Notes under the pieces: model-generated | Databases searched by the model: none | The model's input: the letters and a program-made list of their open reading frames with translations, nothing else | What the model was told of the DNA's origin: nothing | Shown: positions 4,590 through 6,314 of the stretch, in pieces | How the letters are laid out: the number at the start of each line of letters is the position of its first letter | Numbering within the stretch: position 1 is the first letter of the stretch | Source of the DNA: Candidatus Woesearchaeota archaeon | GTDB taxonomy: Archaea; Nanobdellota; Nanobdellia; Woesearchaeales; ARS49 | DNA length: 6,314 bases | Reading direction: 5' to 3' | NCBI GenBank assembly: GCA_023261345.1 | Contig: JAHFPE010000049.1 | Span: forward strand, 1 to 6,314 | Translations under genes and position numbers: made by a program

Positions 4590-5141
4590 ATGATGCAAGA
4601 CCAAGTTAGAAGTAATGTTGTTGAGATTCTTACGCAAGCTATTCCTTCTCTAGAAAGTAAAGATAGTTTTGCGCTTGCTGCATTATCTGATAGAGCAATT
4701 GAATTAGCAGCAGTATTTCATGACGAAGATGCGCTTGGAATTGCGCTTGTTACATATGCGTTTGGAAAGCTTGTTTCGCGTGGTGGAGAAGAAAAGCCTC
4801 TTGCGCCAATGATCTTGTTATTGCAAACTGCGGTGAACGCGTTATCATCAGATGATAATTCTGCATACAAAAAGTCAATTCAGCGCTTGACTCGTCATAT
4901 TCAAATGGTTGATAACAAGATTAATTTGTACTTTCAAGAAATTCTTGAAAAAGCGCGCATTAAGAAAGGTTCAAAACTATTCGAAAGTGGATTTAGTATT
5001 GCTGCTGTAGCGTCACTTCTTGGCATTTCACAGTGGGAGCTTGCAAGATATGTCGGAAATACGACTGTGCAAGAAACACAACCACTTCACACACTTTCTG
5101 TTGGTAAGCGCTTGAAGATCGCTCGAGGGCTGTTCACATGA
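4590..5141 (+). CDS. HTH protein, putative antitoxin or regulator paired with a PIN protein
   Basis: This 183-residue protein is not one I can name. Residues 1-95 are mostly helical, with an Ala/Leu-rich stretch and no membrane segment. A basic linker (IQRLTRHIQM, about 97-106) leads to a helix-turn-helix of about 125-156: KKGSKLFESGFSIAAVASLL, then GISQWELARYVGNT. The layout recalls the UPF0175 antitoxin type, where a short HTH follows 'A..ly..G'. The tail ends SVGKRLKIARGLF (171-183), a compact basic motif of the kind that antitoxins use to bind a partner. Start choice: GTG at 4578 adds four residues, but it lies too close to the TATA-like box, so ATG at 4590 (or 4593) is preferred; none has a Shine-Dalgarno sequence. 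The last codons overlap the PIN gene by ATGA, implying translational coupling. It probably binds the promoter of its own operon and the PIN protein, by analogy with toxin-antitoxin pairs. Confidence 0.68.
   Translation: MMQDQVRSNVVEILTQAIPSLESKDSFALAALSDRAIELAAVFHDEDALGIALVTYAFGKLVSRGGEEKPLAPMILLLQTAVNALSSDDNSAYKKSIQRLTRHIQMVDNKINLYFQEILEKARIKKGSKLFESGFSIAAVASLLGISQWELARYVGNTTVQETQPLHTLSVGKRLKIARGLFT
5125..5129 (+). promoter_or_regulatory. Ribosome binding site of the PIN gene
   Basis: GAGGG lies 8 bases before the ATG at 5138, inside the HTH gene. Together with the ATGA overlap it supports coupled translation of HTH and PIN proteins and fixes the PIN start. Confidence 0.5.
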
Positions 5142-5830
5142 AAACATTGGTGTTTGATTCTGGCCCAATTATTAGTCTTACGGGCAATAATTTGCTATGG
5201 ATTTTAGAGCCTCTTCGCGACGCGTTTCATGGAACGTTTCTGATTCCTCGTTCTGTGTATTATGAAATTGTTGAGCATCCTCTTGTGATGAAGCGCTTTA
5301 AGTTTGAGGCATACCAAGTAAGACAGCAACTTGAAATTGGTGTGCTTACGCTTATTGATGATGCCAAAGTTGCAAAGTTAGGTGATGAGTTATTGTTGCT
5401 TGCGAACAATATATTTTCTTCGCGAGGTCAGCCTCTTCGTATTTGTCAGCGTGGCGAGATGGAGGCACTGGCAGTTTCAATACTCAAGAACGCGAGTGCT
5501 GTTGTGATGGATGAGCGAATTACAAGAACAGTTGTTGAGCAGCCGGCATCACTGCAAAAGATTCTTCGCCACAGATTTCATAATGCAATTTCTATGAATG
5601 CTACTGCGGCACAAAAGATAGTTACTACGTGCAAAAACATCAGTATTATTCGTAGTGTCGAGCTCGCAACAATCGCGTACGAACGCGGCTTACTGGACAA
5701 ATATCTTTCAAGGAAGAGCAGTGCAGAAGAGCGGAGTTCGCTACTTGATTCTGTGCTCTGGGCGGTAAAACTGCACGGTGCTGCAGTAAGTGAAGATGAG
5801 ATTAATGAAATCCTCCGAATTGAGAAATAA
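5138..5830 (+). CDS. PIN-domain protein, putative RNase, with C-terminal helical extension
   Basis: The first 130 residues fit a PIN-domain nuclease fold of the VapC/DUF3368-like kind. Strand one is KTLVFDSGPIISL (2-14) with the first acidic residue Asp7. FLIPRSVYYEI (34-44) gives the conserved aromatic-x-Glu (Glu43). RGEMEALAVSILKNASAVVM (105-124) is the GExEAl block with Glu107/Glu109, and Asp125 with Arg127/Arg130 completes the usual acidic set for a Mg/Mn site. Catalytic residues are thus present, suggesting an active endoribonuclease. At 230 residues it is much longer than a typical VapC (about 130); the extra 90 residues (about 140-230) are helical and unrecognised. ATG overlaps the HTH gene's TGA, with GAGGG (5125-5129) 8 bases upstream. 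It is the second gene of the unit, as VapC toxins usually are. A toxin role is inferred from layout; a housekeeping RNA-processing role is the main alternative. It converges with the following gene, stops 10 bases apart. Confidence 0.75.
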   Translation: MKTLVFDSGPIISLTGNNLLWILEPLRDAFHGTFLIPRSVYYEIVEHPLVMKRFKFEAYQVRQQLEIGVLTLIDDAKVAKLGDELLLLANNIFSSRGQPLRICQRGEMEALAVSILKNASAVVMDERITRTVVEQPASLQKILRHRFHNAISMNATAAQKIVTTCKNISIIRSVELATIAYERGLLDKYLSRKSSAEERSSLLDSVLWAVKLHGAAVSEDEINEILRIEK

Positions 5831-5840
5831 CTGTAGGGTA

Positions 5841-6314
5841 TTAATGCATACTGACACATGTTCTGTCATTGTTTGGGTCAGGTAAGGGTTTGGTGCTTGG
5901 CAACCGATAGTTATCCGTACAGCCGCGGATAGTAAATCTCGTCAAAATTGGATAATGATCAGTGAGAACTTCTGTGTTGTGTAAGTTCCCATTTGGCGCT
6001 ACAACGTGTGACGAGATAACATCTGCGCCTCTGTACAGTACATGATCTACTCGTTTGCCATTTGGACGAGTTGGATCTCGTTGTCGTACTTCTGAAAACC
6101 CTTTTTTATCAAAGAGCGATGGGAGAAACTCAGCGAGTGTTTCATCATCATAGTTGAAATCCCCTTGAACAATCATGCAGGCACTCGGTGCTCCCATAGT
6201 TGTGATGACATTTTTTCGCATGTTTTTACTTGCTTTGCTCAAAGGATCAATACCATACCAAGCGCAGGGGACAAGGTGCAAATTAATAATGTCTAAAGTT
6301 TTGCCATAAACATC
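5841..6314 (-). CDS. Endonuclease/exonuclease/phosphatase (EEP) family protein, 5' partial
   Basis: The frame stays open to the right edge, so this is the C-terminal 157 residues of a longer protein (family members usually have 220-300). Reading from the edge, DVYGKTLDIINLHLVP shows the family's NxHL strand. Later come IVQGDFNYDD (the GDFN motif), KRVDHVLYRGADV (the D-H-v/i strand) and TDHYPIL, the closing sDHyP catalytic motif. These are the metal-binding and His-Asp catalytic residues of DNase I-like phosphodiesterases. The substrate (DNA, RNA, phospholipid or inositol phosphate) cannot be told from this part. After the catalytic end there is a tail of about 25-30 residues that includes two Cys, which the compact EEP domain does not need. 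A TTG that could be taken as a start lies within the NLHL motif and is not the real start. Confidence 0.82.
   Translation of the reverse strand, partial: DVYGKTLDIINLHLVPCAWYGIDPLSKASKNMRKNVITTMGAPSACMIVQGDFNYDDETLAEFLPSLFDKKGFSEVRQRDPTRPNGKRVDHVLYRGADVISSHVVAPNGNLHNTEVLTDHYPILTRFTIRGCTDNYRLPSTKPLPDPNNDRTCVSMH

Noticed and set aside
5578..5859. A 93-residue minus-strand open frame opposite the PIN gene's 3' end
   Set aside because: Ser/Leu-rich antisense shadow of the PIN extension; it also crosses the end of the EEP gene.
5831..5880. Terminator between the PIN and EEP genes
   Set aside because: Only 10 bases separate the stops and there is no T-tract of five or more close by on either strand.
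1..6314. CRISPR array, insertion sequence or transposon ends
   Set aside because: No regularly spaced repeats, transposase motifs or long terminal inverted repeats were seen.

Overview
The window looks archaeal. The evidence is a DUF357-type protein (a family I know from archaea), a two-module Lrp/AsnC-type regulator, and TATA-like boxes centred about 27-31 bases upstream of several start codons that lack Shine-Dalgarno sequences, the pattern of leaderless archaeal transcripts. Genes inside shared transcription units instead carry GGAGG/GAGGG ribosome binding sites and ATGA start/stop overlaps. The moderately AT-rich composition, tight packing and gene content suggest a small-genome archaeon, possibly DPANN (Woesearchaeota-like). 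That placement is inference; no marker gene is present.

Layout, left to right: (1) the 3' part of a GDYXXLXY-family membrane-anchored protein gene on +, cut by the left edge; (2) on -, a metallo-beta-lactamase-fold hydrolase of the RNase Z-like type with HxDxDH in place of HxHxDH, its stop codon overlapping that of gene 1; (3) on +, a DUF357 protein whose start region looks disturbed: a tiny reading frame with a well-placed promoter runs into it through an ATGA overlap, explained either by a one-base deletion in an A-run or by coupled translation; (4) on -, a 324-residue regulator made of two tandem Lrp-like halves, ending 3 bases from the DUF357 stop; (5) a 104-base divergent promoter region with a perfect 12-bp palindrome; (6) on +, a radical-SAM methylthiotransferase (MiaB/RimO/MtaB type) without a recognisable TRAM domain, overlapping by ATGA with (7) a 75-residue Arg-rich protein of unknown function; (8) a 127-base non-coding gap with a hairpin, a GC-rich patch and two TATA-like boxes; (9) on +, a two-gene unit of an HTH protein and a 230-residue PIN-domain protein, which looks like a non-standard toxin-antitoxin-type or RNase/regulator pair; (10) on -, the C-terminal part of an endonuclease/exonuclease/phosphatase-family protein cut by the right edge.

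The genes do not form one pathway. The best candidates for undescribed biology are the HTH-PIN pair, the TRAM-less methylthiotransferase with its co-translated small partner, the DUF357 start region, and the small GC-rich intergenic element. Three convergent gene pairs meet with -4, +3 and +10 bases between stops, so transcripts probably terminate inside the opposing gene.
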